A stretch of 64,000 bases of DNA, taken from DATEDA01 sp963789885. GTDB taxonomy: Bacteria > Pseudomonadota > Gammaproteobacteria > Burkholderiales > SG8-39. Location of the stretch: NCBI GenBank assembly GCA_963789885.1, contig CAWBNB010000071.1, positions 242,762 to 306,761 of the forward strand, written 5' to 3'. Every line of letters starts with the position of its first letter. The first letter of the stretch is position 1. This document shows positions 44,832-53,580 of this stretch, piece by piece. The notes beneath the pieces are model-generated. The model saw only the letters and a list, made by a program, of their open reading frames with translations, had not been told where the DNA came from and did not search any database. Made by a program: the position numbers and the translations under genes.

Positions 44832-44863
44832 GCGTCGGCGGGAAGAAACTCCCCGGCGCTTTT
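44832..44863 (+). terminator. Possible terminator after yebC
   Basis: An imperfect GC-rich inverted repeat (GCGTCGGCGGG and CCCCGGCGC) is followed by TTTT, 22 bases after the yebC stop. Pairing is not continuous, so the call is weak. Confidence 0.35.
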
Positions 44864-44979
44864 CCCGTCACTCGCCGCGCGGCACCACGCGCTGGCGATC
44901 TCACCTAAGTCGCGTGCACTTTGCAGCTCGTCCTGACGCCGATCGGGCCCCTCTTGCCTCGATGCGCAAGCCCGGTTGT

Positions 44980-45498
44980 TCAGCAAAGCCTCCGGCGGCG
45001 AGTGAGGCCCAGGCCGGCGAGCGCCACGGCCAGAAGCGCGATGGTGCCGGGTTCAGGCACGCCGTTCGCCGCCGCGAGCAGGAATGCCGCGTCGCCGTTG
45101 CCGAGAATCCGCCCCGACACCCCGGACGCGCCCGCTGCCGACGCGTTGAACATCGTGCCGCCCTCGGGCACCAGCGTGGCATAGATCCCGAACGCCGACA
45201 GCGAGCCAAGGACCGCGTCGCCCGCGCCGCCGAACAGCGGATCGTTCTGATAGCCGCCCTGCATGAGGGCGACGAGGAATCCCGGGTTCGAGTCCGTAGG
45301 ATCGATGCCTAGCCTCGGCGCGTTCAGCACCTGGCCCAGAAGGTTGACGAGCAGCAGCATGTCGAAACCCGCGTAGTCGTCGCTATAACCGGTCGGCCCG
45401 AGGTCGAGGCGCAGGAGCGCGCCTACGGCGACTGAGTCGGCGAAGTCGCGCGTGCAAGCGCGCGCCGGATTGCAGGACGGAGCAGCCCATATCCAACG
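44980..45498 (-). pseudogene. PEP-CTERM protein fragment lacking its N-terminus
   Basis: The tail VPEPGTIALLAVALAGLGLT plus RRRRLC is a canonical PEP-CTERM signal. The body before it (DFADSVAVGALLRLDLGPTG, YSDDYAGFDMLLLVNLLGQV) looks like a real exported domain, and the frame stays open upstream to a TGA at 45499-45501 without a start codon; the first ATG (45360) falls inside the body and leaves no signal peptide. The 5' end has therefore been lost or frame-shifted. It is inserted between yebC and ruvC. Confidence 0.7.
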
Positions 45499-45501
45499 TC
45501 A

Positions 45502-45973
45502 CTCCTCACGCCCGCTGCTGTCGTAGATCTTGTCCAGCGGGGGACTCCTGGGCAAAAATGTAAGCTAGCCTGAAATACTGATACTTATCAGCCTGATAGA
45601 GAGAATGACCCAAGCGTGCCGCGGTAGAACGTAAGAATTTTCGACGCCAGATCCAACTTGGCATAACCAGACTGCCTAGTGGGAAGCACCGTTAGCGCGT
45701 TGACCTGCGGGGCAGCCATTTCCGCCGATCGTCCCGGTCCCGCGGAAAGCGGTGCCCGCGGACAGTTTTCCGATGGCCGCGGAAACGAACGGGGACGCGA
45801 AGGGCATGCAGCGCGGAACAGCAGAAGCCAGGGTTCGGCGCCTCGACGGAGCGGTGGCTTGGACGACCTCGACACCGTTCCTCGATCCACCGTTCAGGCA
45901 GGCCCTCTTTTGCAGCGAGGCGAGGTGCGTTACGCTTGCCGCCCATGTTGGTCCCCCCCGGCGCCTCTTCGGG
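45502..45973. other. Gap upstream of ruvC with no recognisable gene
   Basis: About 470 bases, in part AT-richer than the surroundings. It holds a small inverted repeat (CTGATA / TATCAG, 45578-45591). Open frames on both strands lack codon patterns or motifs I can recognise. An in-frame extension of ruvC to 45752 exists but has no RuvC homology. Confidence 0.5.
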
Positions 45974-46531
45974 ATGCGCGCAGCCGTGACGGCGGTGCGG
46001 ATCCTCGGCATCGATCCAGGACTCCGCACCACCGGTTTCGGCATCATCGACAGGGAAGGGGCGCGGCTCGCCTACGTCACGAGCGGCTGCATCCGCACCC
46101 CGCGGATCGAGAGCCTCCCCGACCGCATCGCCGTCATCCTCGAATCGCTGGCCGAGGTCATCGCAACCCACCGCCCCGTTCAGGTGGCGCTCGAGAAGGT
46201 GTTCGTGAACGTCAACCCGGCGTCGACGCTCGCGCTCGGCCAGGCGCGCGGGACGGCGATCTGCGCCGCCGTGTCGGCGAAGCTGCCGGTGGCCGAGTAC
46301 ACCGCGCTGCAGGTCAAGCAGGCGGTGGTCGGGAACGGCCACGCGCGCAAGGAGCAGGTGCAGGAGATGGTGACGCGGCTCCTGCGGCTCGCCGGGAGCC
46401 CGAGCGCGGACGCCGCCGACGCGCTCGCCTGCGCGATCTGCCACGCCCACGGGGGCCAGGGGCTGGGCGCGATCGTTACCGCGGGTTACCGGGTCCGGCG
46501 CGGGCGGCTCGTTGGGCATCCCGCCGCATGA
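45974..46531 (+). CDS. ruvC: Holliday junction resolvase RuvC
   Basis: RuvC cuts Holliday junctions with RuvAB. Catalytic acids are in ILGIDPGLRTTGFGI, VALEKVFVNVN and DAADALACAICH. The ATG at 45974 gives 185 residues; a GTG at 45986 would give 181, and both are close to the usual size. No strong ribosome binding site is visible. The stop overlaps the ruvA start (ATGA). Confidence 0.95.
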   Translation: MRAAVTAVRILGIDPGLRTTGFGIIDREGARLAYVTSGCIRTPRIESLPDRIAVILESLAEVIATHRPVQVALEKVFVNVNPASTLALGQARGTAICAAVSAKLPVAEYTALQVKQAVVGNGHARKEQVQEMVTRLLRLAGSPSADAADALACAICHAHGGQGLGAIVTAGYRVRRGRLVGHPAA

Positions 46532-47109
46532 TCGGCCGCATCCAGGGTGTCCTCCTCGAGAAGAATCCGCCGCAGATCCTGGTCGAGTGCGCCGGCGTCG
46601 GCTACGAGGTCGAGGTGCCGATGAGCACCTTCTACAACCTGCCGAGTACCGGCGAACGGGTCACGCTCCTCACCCATCTCGTGGTGCGGGAGGACGCCCA
46701 TCTCCTCTATGGCTTCGGTAGCGACGGCGAGCGCCGCGCCTTCCGCCAGCTCCTGAAGATCAGCGGCGTCGGGGCGCGCACCGCGCTCGCCGTGCTGTCG
46801 GGGCTCTCGGTCGGCGAACTGGCGGAGGCCGTGACCCTCCAGGAAACCGGGCGGCTGACGAAGATTCCCGGGATCGGGAAGAAGACCGCCGAGCGTCTGC
46901 TCCTCGAGCTGAAGGACAAGCTCGGGGTCGAGCTCGCCGCCGCCGTCGCGCCCAACCGCGCGGCGCTGGCGTCGAGCGACGTGCTGCATGCGCTGCTGTC
47001 GCTCGGCTACAGCGAGAAGGAGGCGGTCGGGGCGGTGAAGCTCGTGCCGGAAGGGCTCGCCGTCGCCGAGGGCATCCGGCACGCCCTGAAGTTCCTCTCC
47101 AAAGGGTAA
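46528..47109 (+). CDS. ruvA: Holliday junction DNA-binding protein RuvA
   Basis: RuvA holds the junction for the RuvB motor. The OB fold start MIGRIQGVLLEKNPPQILVE, the helix-hairpin-helix motifs LLKISGVGARTALAVLSGLS and LTKIPGIGKKTAERLLLELK and the C-terminal domain III are complete in 193 residues. The ATG overlaps the ruvC stop. Its stop codon is the first TAA of a 12-bp tandem repeat. Confidence 0.96.
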   Translation: MIGRIQGVLLEKNPPQILVECAGVGYEVEVPMSTFYNLPSTGERVTLLTHLVVREDAHLLYGFGSDGERRAFRQLLKISGVGARTALAVLSGLSVGELAEAVTLQETGRLTKIPGIGKKTAERLLLELKDKLGVELAAAVAPNRAALASSDVLHALLSLGYSEKEAVGAVKLVPEGLAVAEGIRHALKFLSKG

Positions 47110-47151
47110 ACGGACGGGTAAACGGACGGGTAAACGGACGGGTAAAGGGAC
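47104..47151. repeat. Four-copy 12-bp tandem repeat starting in the ruvA stop
   Basis: The unit GGGTAAACGGAC repeats at 47104, 47116, 47128 and 47140, the last with one change. The first copy contains the last glycine codon and the TAA stop of ruvA, so every unit carries an in-frame TAA. Confidence 0.92.
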
Positions 47152-47193
47152 GGCTAAGACGATGGTCCACGGACGCGAGGTGACGGGACGGGA

Positions 47194-48030
47194 ATGAGGG
47201 CATCGAAGGTCGACCGAGCGCGCGCGGCCCGTCGCCTGGCGACGGCGCCACGGCTCTCCCCCCGGCTCGCCGCGCTCGGCGCGACGATCGTCCTCCTTCT
47301 CCCCGGCGCGGCCCGAACCGACGAGGGCAAGCGGCTCACCGACGAGGCGAAGCGGCTCGCCAAGGCGCGGACCTGGGTCGAGCACACGTTCCCGTCGGCC
47401 GACGAGTTCCTCCGCGCCTACCTCGAGACGACGCTCCAGCTCCGGACGCGCGAGACGCTGCGCGCGCTCGGACGAGAGCGCGAGCTCGGGCCCGAGTGGC
47501 GGCCCGGGGACGAGCATTGGCAGCGCGCCGCGGCCGTGCTCGACGGCGTCTGGCAGCCGGCGCGCGACGTGCTTGCCGGCGACGGCTACTGGATCGGCGC
47601 TACCGCCCAGCGGTACAGCGAGCGGCTGAACGAGGCGGACCTGGACGAGCTCCTGCGCCTGCGCGATTCCGCCGTCGGCCGGAGGATGGGAGACGTGGTC
47701 GCGGCACTCGCTATCTACTTCACACAGGCGCAGAGCGTCTTGGCGAGCGGCAGCGACTACGAGCCCGGCCGGCTCGTGCCGGTGATCAACCTCGCCATCG
47801 CGTTTGCGCGCCTCGAGCGGAGCGACGCGGAAGCGAAGGAGATCGCGCGGTTCTACGAACGCCCGATCGGCAAGCGCCTGCGCAGCCTGGACGCCGAGGT
47901 GCATCGGCAATGCCTGAGCGCGGTGCTCGCGCGGGTGGGGCAGCTCGAAGGCACGCTCGCCGCCCGGCTCGCTGCCGCTCGGCCCGAGCTCGACGCGATC
48001 GCCGCGGAGTTCGCAGCGGCGCAGCGATAG
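47194..48030 (+). CDS. Uncharacterised exported protein between ruvA and ruvB
   Basis: I do not recognise this 278-residue protein. The N-terminus is very basic (MRASKVDRARAARRLATAPR) followed by a hydrophobic stretch (LAALGATIVLLLPGAA) that looks like a Sec signal with cleavage near ARTDE. The mature part is rich in Ala, Arg, Glu and Leu and probably all helical. Codon use is like the neighbours. It sits between ruvA and ruvB, genes that are normally adjacent, so it is an insertion in the operon. Confidence 0.65.
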   Translation: MRASKVDRARAARRLATAPRLSPRLAALGATIVLLLPGAARTDEGKRLTDEAKRLAKARTWVEHTFPSADEFLRAYLETTLQLRTRETLRALGRERELGPEWRPGDEHWQRAAAVLDGVWQPARDVLAGDGYWIGATAQRYSERLNEADLDELLRLRDSAVGRRMGDVVAALAIYFTQAQSVLASGSDYEPGRLVPVINLAIAFARLERSDAEAKEIARFYERPIGKRLRSLDAEVHRQCLSAVLARVGQLEGTLAARLAAARPELDAIAAEFAAAQR

Positions 48031-48177
48031 GCGCGGCGGCAGAACGTTGCGACCGCGCGCGGCGCGGCGCAAATGCCATTCCGGGGCCCGACTTGCGCCA
48101 TGACCTCGTCCCGATCCGCCGCGCATGCTCGGTCCGCGCGCTTTCCCTGCGCGCTGCTCTCGACGGATAATCGCGCG

Positions 48178-49221
48178 ATGGCCATCGAAACCGACCGGCT
48201 CATCTCGCCCGCGAAGGCCTCGACGCAGGAGGAGGCGTTCGAGCGGAGCCTCCGCCCGCGCCAGCTCGCCGAGTACGTCGGGCAGGAGAAGATCCGCGGC
48301 CAGCTCTCGATCTTCATCGAGGCGGCGCGCACGCGCCGCGAGGCGCTCGACCACGTGCTCCTCTTCGGCCCGCCCGGGCTAGGCAAGACGACGCTCGCGC
48401 ACATCATCGCGCGCGAGATGGGCGTGAACCTGCGGCAGACCTCCGGGCCGGTGCTCGAGCGGCCCGGCGACCTTGCGGCGCTCCTCACCAACCTCGAGCC
48501 GAACGACGTGCTCTTCATCGACGAGATTCACCGGCTGTCGCCGATCGTCGAGGAGATCCTGTACCCGGCGCTCGAGGACTACCAGATCGACATCATGATC
48601 GGCGAGGGGCCGGCCGCGCGGTCGGTCAAGCTCGACCTCCCGGCGTTCACGCTCGTCGGCGCAACGACGCGCGCGGGAATGCTCACCAATCCCCTGCGCG
48701 ACCGCTTCGGCATCGTCGCGCGCCTCGAGTTCTACACGCCGGAGGAAGTGCGCCGGATCATCGACCGCTCGGCCGGCCTGCTCGAGGTCGGGATCGCGGC
48801 CGAGGGTGCGCTCGAGATCGCGCGCCGCTCGCGCGGGACGCCGCGCGTCGCGAACCGGCTGCTGCGCCGGGTGCGCGACTACGCCCAGGTGAAGGCGAAC
48901 GGCGCGATCACGCGCGAGGTCGCCGACGCGGCGCTGACGATGCTCGACGTCGACCAGGTCGGGCTCGACGTGATGGACCGCAAGCTCCTCCTCGCGGTCA
49001 TTGAGAAGTTCGCGGGCGGCCCGGTCGGCGTCGACAACCTCGCCCACGCGATCGGCGAGGAGCGCGACACGATCGAGGACGTGATCGAGCCGTTCCTCAT
49101 CCAGTCGGGCCTGCTCCAGCGCACGCCGCGCGGCCGCATGGCCACGGTGTCGGCGTATCGCCACTTCGGGCTCGCGGCGCCGAACCGACCGCCGAGCGGG
49201 GAGCTCTTCGCGGATGAATAA
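48178..49221 (+). CDS. ruvB: Holliday junction branch-migration motor RuvB
   Basis: RuvB is the AAA+ ATPase that drives branch migration. It has Walker A FGPPGLGKTTLAHIIA, Walker B VLFIDEIHRLSP, sensor 1 GATTRAGMLTNPLRDRFG and the C-terminal winged helix. The ATG at 48178 (MAIETDRLISP) is the conserved start and gives 347 residues; an upstream in-frame start adds unrelated sequence. Its end overlaps ybgC by 8 bases. Confidence 0.97.
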   Translation: MAIETDRLISPAKASTQEEAFERSLRPRQLAEYVGQEKIRGQLSIFIEAARTRREALDHVLLFGPPGLGKTTLAHIIAREMGVNLRQTSGPVLERPGDLAALLTNLEPNDVLFIDEIHRLSPIVEEILYPALEDYQIDIMIGEGPAARSVKLDLPAFTLVGATTRAGMLTNPLRDRFGIVARLEFYTPEEVRRIIDRSAGLLEVGIAAEGALEIARRSRGTPRVANRLLRRVRDYAQVKANGAITREVADAALTMLDVDQVGLDVMDRKLLLAVIEKFAGGPVGVDNLAHAIGEERDTIEDVIEPFLIQSGLLQRTPRGRMATVSAYRHFGLAAPNRPPSGELFADE

Positions 49222-49678
49222 CCCCGTTTCGCCGCCGGAGCGTTTCATGCGAGGAGCGGCGGCGGCGCCGGGTTGGGACGGGAGGCAACTCCGCTGGCCG
49301 GTGCGCGTCTACTACCACCACACCGATGCCGGCGGGGTGGTGTACCACGGCACCTATCTCGACTTCATGGAGGCGGCGCGGATCGAGCTCCTCGCGGCGC
49401 TCGGGCTCGATCTGGCGGAACTCGCCGCGAAAGAGGCGGTCCTTTTCATCGTCTACAGGCTCGAGGTGGATTATCACCGGCCGGCGCGGTTGAACGAGCA
49501 GCTCGCCGTGACGGCGGAAATCGCCCGCGTCGGCGGCGTGCGGATCGAGTTCGAACAGCGGGTGCTGCGCGGCGACGAGCTGCTGGTCGCGGCGAAAGTG
49601 AAGGCGGCGTGCGTGCACCCCGCGACCTACAAGCCGGTGCCGCTGCCGGAACGCCTGAGGGAGAAGCTCAAACAATGA
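49214..49678 (+). CDS. ybgC: Tol-Pal-associated acyl-CoA thioesterase YbgC
   Basis: A hot-dog fold thioesterase of the 4-hydroxybenzoyl-CoA type. The active-site segment VYYHHTDAGGVVYHGTYLDF is clear. An N-terminal extension of about 25 residues precedes the domain, so translation may start at an internal codon. It opens the Tol-Pal operon, as in E. coli, and overlaps both ruvB and tolQ. Confidence 0.92.
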   Translation: MNNPVSPPERFMRGAAAAPGWDGRQLRWPVRVYYHHTDAGGVVYHGTYLDFMEAARIELLAALGLDLAELAAKEAVLFIVYRLEVDYHRPARLNEQLAVTAEIARVGGVRIEFEQRVLRGDELLVAAKVKAACVHPATYKPVPLPERLREKLKQ

Positions 49679-50352
49679 CCGTTACCCAGGACCTGTCGAT
49701 CCTCCAGCTCATCCTGAACGCGAGCTGGGTGGTGCAGGGGATCATGGTGCTCCTCCTCGCGGTGTCGGTGATCTCGTGGTACTACATCTTCCGCAAGATG
49801 TTCGGGATCCGGCGGGCGCGGCGCCAGACCGAGGACTTCGAGCGCACGTTCTGGAGCCGGCCGGACCTGAACGCGCTCTACCAGAGCGCGGTGAACGCGC
49901 GCCACCGCACCGGCGCGCTCGAGCGCATCTTCGAGGCGGGGTTCCGCGACTACGTCAAGCTCAAGACCCAGCGGGTCGACGCGAACGATCTCGTCGACGG
50001 CGCGCGGCGTGCGATGCGCGCAACCTACCAGCGCGAGATCGACTACCTCGAGGCGCATCTCGCCTTCCTCGCCTCGGTCGGCTCGGTGAGCCCGTACGTC
50101 GGCCTGCTGGGGACGGTGTGGGGGATCATGCACTCGTTCCGCGGCCTCGCCAACGTGAGCCAGGCGACGCTCGCGTCGGTCGCGCCCGGCATCGCCGAGG
50201 CGCTGGTCGCCACCGCGATCGGCCTCTTCGCCGCGATCCCGGCCGTGGTCGCGTACAACCGCTACGCGCACGACGTCGAGCGGCTCGCGGTGCGGTTCGA
50301 GAGCTTCATGGAGGAGTTCTCGAACATCCTCCAGCGGCAGGCGACGCGCTGA
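49675..50352 (+). CDS. tolQ: Tol-Pal system proton-channel protein TolQ
   Basis: TolQ forms with TolR the proton-driven inner-membrane motor of the Tol-Pal system. One N-terminal helix (residues about 16-36) and two later helices (about 130-155 and 170-195) with the signature GLLGTVWGIMHSFRGL identify the ExbB/TolQ/MotA family. The ATG at 49675 overlaps the ybgC stop by 4 bases; the product has 225 residues. Confidence 0.96.
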   Translation: MTVTQDLSILQLILNASWVVQGIMVLLLAVSVISWYYIFRKMFGIRRARRQTEDFERTFWSRPDLNALYQSAVNARHRTGALERIFEAGFRDYVKLKTQRVDANDLVDGARRAMRATYQREIDYLEAHLAFLASVGSVSPYVGLLGTVWGIMHSFRGLANVSQATLASVAPGIAEALVATAIGLFAAIPAVVAYNRYAHDVERLAVRFESFMEEFSNILQRQATR

Positions 50353-50372
50353 GCGGCGGCCGAGGGCGACCC

Positions 50373-50792
50373 ATGCGCCGGCGCAAGCAGTTCATGAACC
50401 AGATCAACGTCGTCCCGTACGTCGACGTGATGCTGGTGCTGCTCGTGATCTTCATGGTCACCGCGCCGCTGATCACGCCGGGGGTCGTCGAGCTGCCGAG
50501 CGTCGCCAAGAGCGCGCAGCCGCCGGAGGCCCCGCTCGAGGTCATCATCCGGACCGATCAGTCGATGCTCCTCCGCGAGCGCCTGAAAGGGCAGGCGGCC
50601 GACCGGAACGTGACCATGGCGCAGCTCGTCGCCGCGGTGAAGCAGAAGCAGGCCGGCTCGCCGAACCAGGCGGTCGTCATCTCCGCGGACAAGGACGTGC
50701 GCTACGAGGCGGTGCTCAAGGTGATGGACGAGCTGCAGCGGGCCGACGTGAAGCGCGTCGGCCTGATGGTGAAGCCCGCCGCCCGGCCCTGA
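50373..50792 (+). CDS. tolR: Tol-Pal system protein TolR
   Basis: TolR is the ExbD-family partner of TolQ. Its single helix carries the proton-path aspartate in NVVPYVDVMLVLLVIFMVTA, and a periplasmic domain follows. Length is 139 residues. It starts 20 bases after tolQ and shares one base with tolA. Confidence 0.95.
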   Translation: MRRRKQFMNQINVVPYVDVMLVLLVIFMVTAPLITPGVVELPSVAKSAQPPEAPLEVIIRTDQSMLLRERLKGQAADRNVTMAQLVAAVKQKQAGSPNQAVVISADKDVRYEAVLKVMDELQRADVKRVGLMVKPAARP

Positions 50793-51589
50793 TGCGCGCG
50801 GTCGAGCAGCGCGATCCCGGCGCGGTCTTCTCGTGGCTCCTCGCGATCACGGTGCACGTCGCGCTTCTGACGGTGCTCTTCTTCGGCATCCGCTGGAAGA
50901 CGAAGCAGGCCGACCCGGTGATGGCGGAGCTCTGGAGCCAGCTTCCGCCGATCGAGCAGCCGCGGGTCGAACCGCCGCCGCCGCGCGTCGAGCCGAAGCC
51001 ACCGCCGCCCAAGCCGGAACCCAGGCCGGAGCCCAAGGTCGAACCGAAGCCCGAGCCGAAGCCCGACATCGCGCTCGAGCAGGAGCGGAAGAAGAAGGAG
51101 GAGGCGGAGAAGAGGAAGCGCGAGGAGGCCGAGAAGAAGAAGCAGGAGGAGCTCCGCGCGAAGGAGGAGAAGGAGCGGCGCGAGAAGGAGGTCGCCGAGA
51201 AGCGCCGCCTCGAGGACGAGAACCGCAAACGCATGCAGGACCAGCTGAACCGCGAGCTCGCCAGCGCGGCGCCGAAGGCGCCGGCGAGCGCGACGCCGGT
51301 CACGGGGGACCCGACGGCGCTCGCGACGTGGCAAAACCAGATCCAGGCGAAGATCCGCTCGAACATCATCCTGCCGCCCGACCTCGCGGGGAATCCGCAA
51401 GCCGAGTTCGACGTCGTGCTGCTGCCCACCGGCGAGGTGCTGAGCGCGAAGCTCGTGCGCTCGAGCGGCAACCGCGCGCTCGACGATGCGTGGGAGCGCG
51501 CGATCCTCAAGTCCTCGCCCTTGCCGCGGCCGTCGAAACCGGAGATTTTCGTGCGCGACCTGCGCCTCAAGTTCAGACCGAGTGAGTAA
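50792..51589 (+). CDS. tolA: Tol-Pal system protein TolA
   Basis: TolA links the inner-membrane TolQR motor to Pal at the outer membrane. One N-terminal helix (residues about 13-33) is followed by a Pro/Glu/Lys segment, a long Lys/Glu-rich coiled coil (about 92-160) and a C-terminal TonB-like domain (NPQAEFDVVLLPTGEVLSAK). The coiled coil is much shorter than in E. coli, giving 265 residues, which is usual in betaproteobacteria. Confidence 0.94.
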   Translation: MRAVEQRDPGAVFSWLLAITVHVALLTVLFFGIRWKTKQADPVMAELWSQLPPIEQPRVEPPPPRVEPKPPPPKPEPRPEPKVEPKPEPKPDIALEQERKKKEEAEKRKREEAEKKKQEELRAKEEKERREKEVAEKRRLEDENRKRMQDQLNRELASAAPKAPASATPVTGDPTALATWQNQIQAKIRSNIILPPDLAGNPQAEFDVVLLPTGEVLSAKLVRSSGNRALDDAWERAILKSSPLPRPSKPEIFVRDLRLKFRPSE

Positions 51590-51650
51590 GCGCTTGTCGG
51601 GCGGCGGCGACAAATCTGCGACACCCGGCTCGCGAGCCCCGTGCCGACGA

Positions 51651-51656
51651 TATAAT
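51651..51656 (+). promoter_or_regulatory. Candidate -10 element upstream of tolB
   Basis: A perfect TATAAT lies 28 bases before the tolB GTG, in the 94-base tolA-tolB gap. No clear -35 hexamer is seen at the right distance, so it may be a weak or activator-dependent promoter that allows extra tolB-pal expression. Confidence 0.4.
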
Positions 51657-51683
51657 TGTGTTTCGCATAGAGCTCAATAATCA

Positions 51684-52964
51684 GTGAACCGAACGCTCCG
51701 TGCAGTTCTCGCAGCGGCCACGCTCGCTGCGAGCCACGCGTATGCCCAGCTCGCCATCGAGATCACCGGCGGCGCCGGCAACCAGATTCCGATCGCGATC
51801 GCGCAGTTCGCCGGCGAGCCGCAGCTCCAGCCCGGCATCTCCGACGTCGTCGAGGCCGACCTCGCGCGAAGCGGCCGCTTCCGCACGCTCTACACTCCGT
51901 CGCAGAACCCGCCGCTCAACGACGCTTCGAACATCGACCTCGCGGCCTGGCGCGGCCGCAACGCCGATGCGCTGGTGGTCGGCGGCATCTACCCGGCGGC
52001 AGGCGGACGCTACGAGGTCCGCTTCCGCCTTTACGACGTGCCGAAGCAGGCCTCGCTCGGCGGCCTGAGCTACACCATCAGCCGCGAGCAGGCGCGCGCG
52101 ACCGCGCACCGCATCGCCGACTTCATCTACGAGAAGCTGACCGGCGACAAGGGCGTGTTCAGCACCCGGATCGCGTACGTCGAGAAGCGCGGCACCCAGT
52201 ACCGCCTGATGGTCGCCGACGCGGACGGCGCCAATGCGCAGGCGATGCTGACGTCGAACGAGCCGATCATGTCGCCGGCGTGGTCGCCCGACGGCTCGCG
52301 CCTCGCGTATGTCTCGTTCCAGCAGAAGAAGCCGATCATCTACGTGCAGCGCCTGACCGATACGCGGCAGCCGACGCCGGCGGTCAGCTTCCGCGGCTCG
52401 AACAGCGCGCCCGCCTGGTCGCCCGACGGTCGGAGCCTCGCCGTGGCGCTGTCGCGGGACGGCGGCACGCAGCTCTTCCTCGTCGGCGCGGACGGCTCGG
52501 GCGCACGACGGCTCACGAGCTCGGGCGGTATCGACACCGAGCCGGTCTTCTCGCCCGACGGGCAATCGATCTACTTCACGTCCGACCGCGGCGGGAGCCC
52601 GCAGATCTATCGCGTGTCCCCCGGCGGGGGCGACGTCCAGCGGATCACGTTCAGCGGCGACTACAACGTGAGCCCGCGCGTCAGCCCCGACGGCAAGATG
52701 CTCGCCTACGTTTCGCGCAGCGGCGGGCGCTTCCAGGTTGCGGCGATGGATCTCGGCACCCGCCAGACGCAGGTGCTGACCGACGGCAGCCGCGACGAAT
52801 CGCCGAGCTTCGCCCCGAACGGCAAGATGATCCTGTACGCCACCGATGCCGGCGGGCGCGGCGTGCTCGCCGCCACCTCGAGCGACGGGCGCGTCAAGCA
52901 GCGCCTCTCTATGCCGGCCGCGGACGTGCGCGAGCCGGCGTGGGGTCCGTACTCACCCAATTGA
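51684..52964 (+). CDS. tolB: Tol-Pal system beta-propeller protein TolB
   Basis: TolB is the periplasmic partner of Pal and TolA. A signal peptide (to about residue 20) precedes an alpha/beta domain and a six-bladed propeller with repeats such as PAWSPDGSRLAYVSF, PVFSPDGQSIYFTS and PRVSPDGKMLAYVS. The start is GTG (VNRTLRAVLAAATLAASHAY). Length is 426 residues. pal follows 17 bases later. Confidence 0.96.
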   Translation: MNRTLRAVLAAATLAASHAYAQLAIEITGGAGNQIPIAIAQFAGEPQLQPGISDVVEADLARSGRFRTLYTPSQNPPLNDASNIDLAAWRGRNADALVVGGIYPAAGGRYEVRFRLYDVPKQASLGGLSYTISREQARATAHRIADFIYEKLTGDKGVFSTRIAYVEKRGTQYRLMVADADGANAQAMLTSNEPIMSPAWSPDGSRLAYVSFQQKKPIIYVQRLTDTRQPTPAVSFRGSNSAPAWSPDGRSLAVALSRDGGTQLFLVGADGSGARRLTSSGGIDTEPVFSPDGQSIYFTSDRGGSPQIYRVSPGGGDVQRITFSGDYNVSPRVSPDGKMLAYVSRSGGRFQVAAMDLGTRQTQVLTDGSRDESPSFAPNGKMILYATDAGGRGVLAATSSDGRVKQRLSMPAADVREPAWGPYSPN

Positions 52965-52981
52965 CCGACCGGAGGTAGCCC

Positions 52982-53542
52982 ATGAACAGAATCCATTTCT
53001 CCGCTGCGGCGGCCGTGCTGGCCGCCATCCTGCTCGCGGCGTGTCAGAGCACGCCCGAGACCCAGGCGCCCGCGGGCGTCGAGGACCGCTCGCCGGGTGA
53101 CAAGCAGCCGCCGACGACGAAGCCGATCGCGCAGCCCCCGGTGACGGGCACGCCGATCACCGATCCGAGCAAGGATCCCCGGCTCAAGGACCCGTCGAAC
53201 GTCCTCTCCAAGCGCAGCATCTACTTCGACTTCGACTCCGACGCGATCAAGGCGGAGTTCGTGCCGCTCGTCGAGGCGCACGCCGCGTTCCTGCGGCAGT
53301 ACAAGACCGCCAAGATGCTGATCCAGGGCAACGCCGACGACCGCGGCAGCCGGGAGTACAACCTGGGCCTTGGGCAGCGGCGGGCGGACGCGGTGAAGAA
53401 GCGCCTCGTGCTGCTCGGCGCGACCGAGTCGCAGATCGAATCGGTCAGCCTGGGCGAGGAGAAGCCGGTCTGCACGCAGCAGACCGAGGAGTGCTGGGCG
53501 CGGAACCGCCGGGCGGATATCCTGTACGGGGGTGAATTCTGA
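52982..53542 (+). CDS. pal: Peptidoglycan-associated lipoprotein Pal
   Basis: Pal anchors the outer membrane to peptidoglycan. The lipoprotein signal ends in AAILLAACQS (Cys22), a Pro/Thr linker follows, and the C-terminal OmpA domain holds IYFDFDSDAIKAEF and the peptidoglycan-binding NADDRGSREYNLGLGQRRAD. Length is 186 residues, typical. Confidence 0.97.
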   Translation: MNRIHFSAAAAVLAAILLAACQSTPETQAPAGVEDRSPGDKQPPTTKPIAQPPVTGTPITDPSKDPRLKDPSNVLSKRSIYFDFDSDAIKAEFVPLVEAHAAFLRQYKTAKMLIQGNADDRGSREYNLGLGQRRADAVKKRLVLLGATESQIESVSLGEEKPVCTQQTEECWARNRRADILYGGEF

Positions 53543-53580
53543 GGCGCCGGGCCGCGAGGCGCGACGCCGGGGGGTGAGTC

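Noticed and set aside
45588..45890. Minus-strand ORF upstream of ruvC
   Set aside because: Its start half is Arg/Pro/Ser-rich and the end has no recognisable domain; I could not support a gene.
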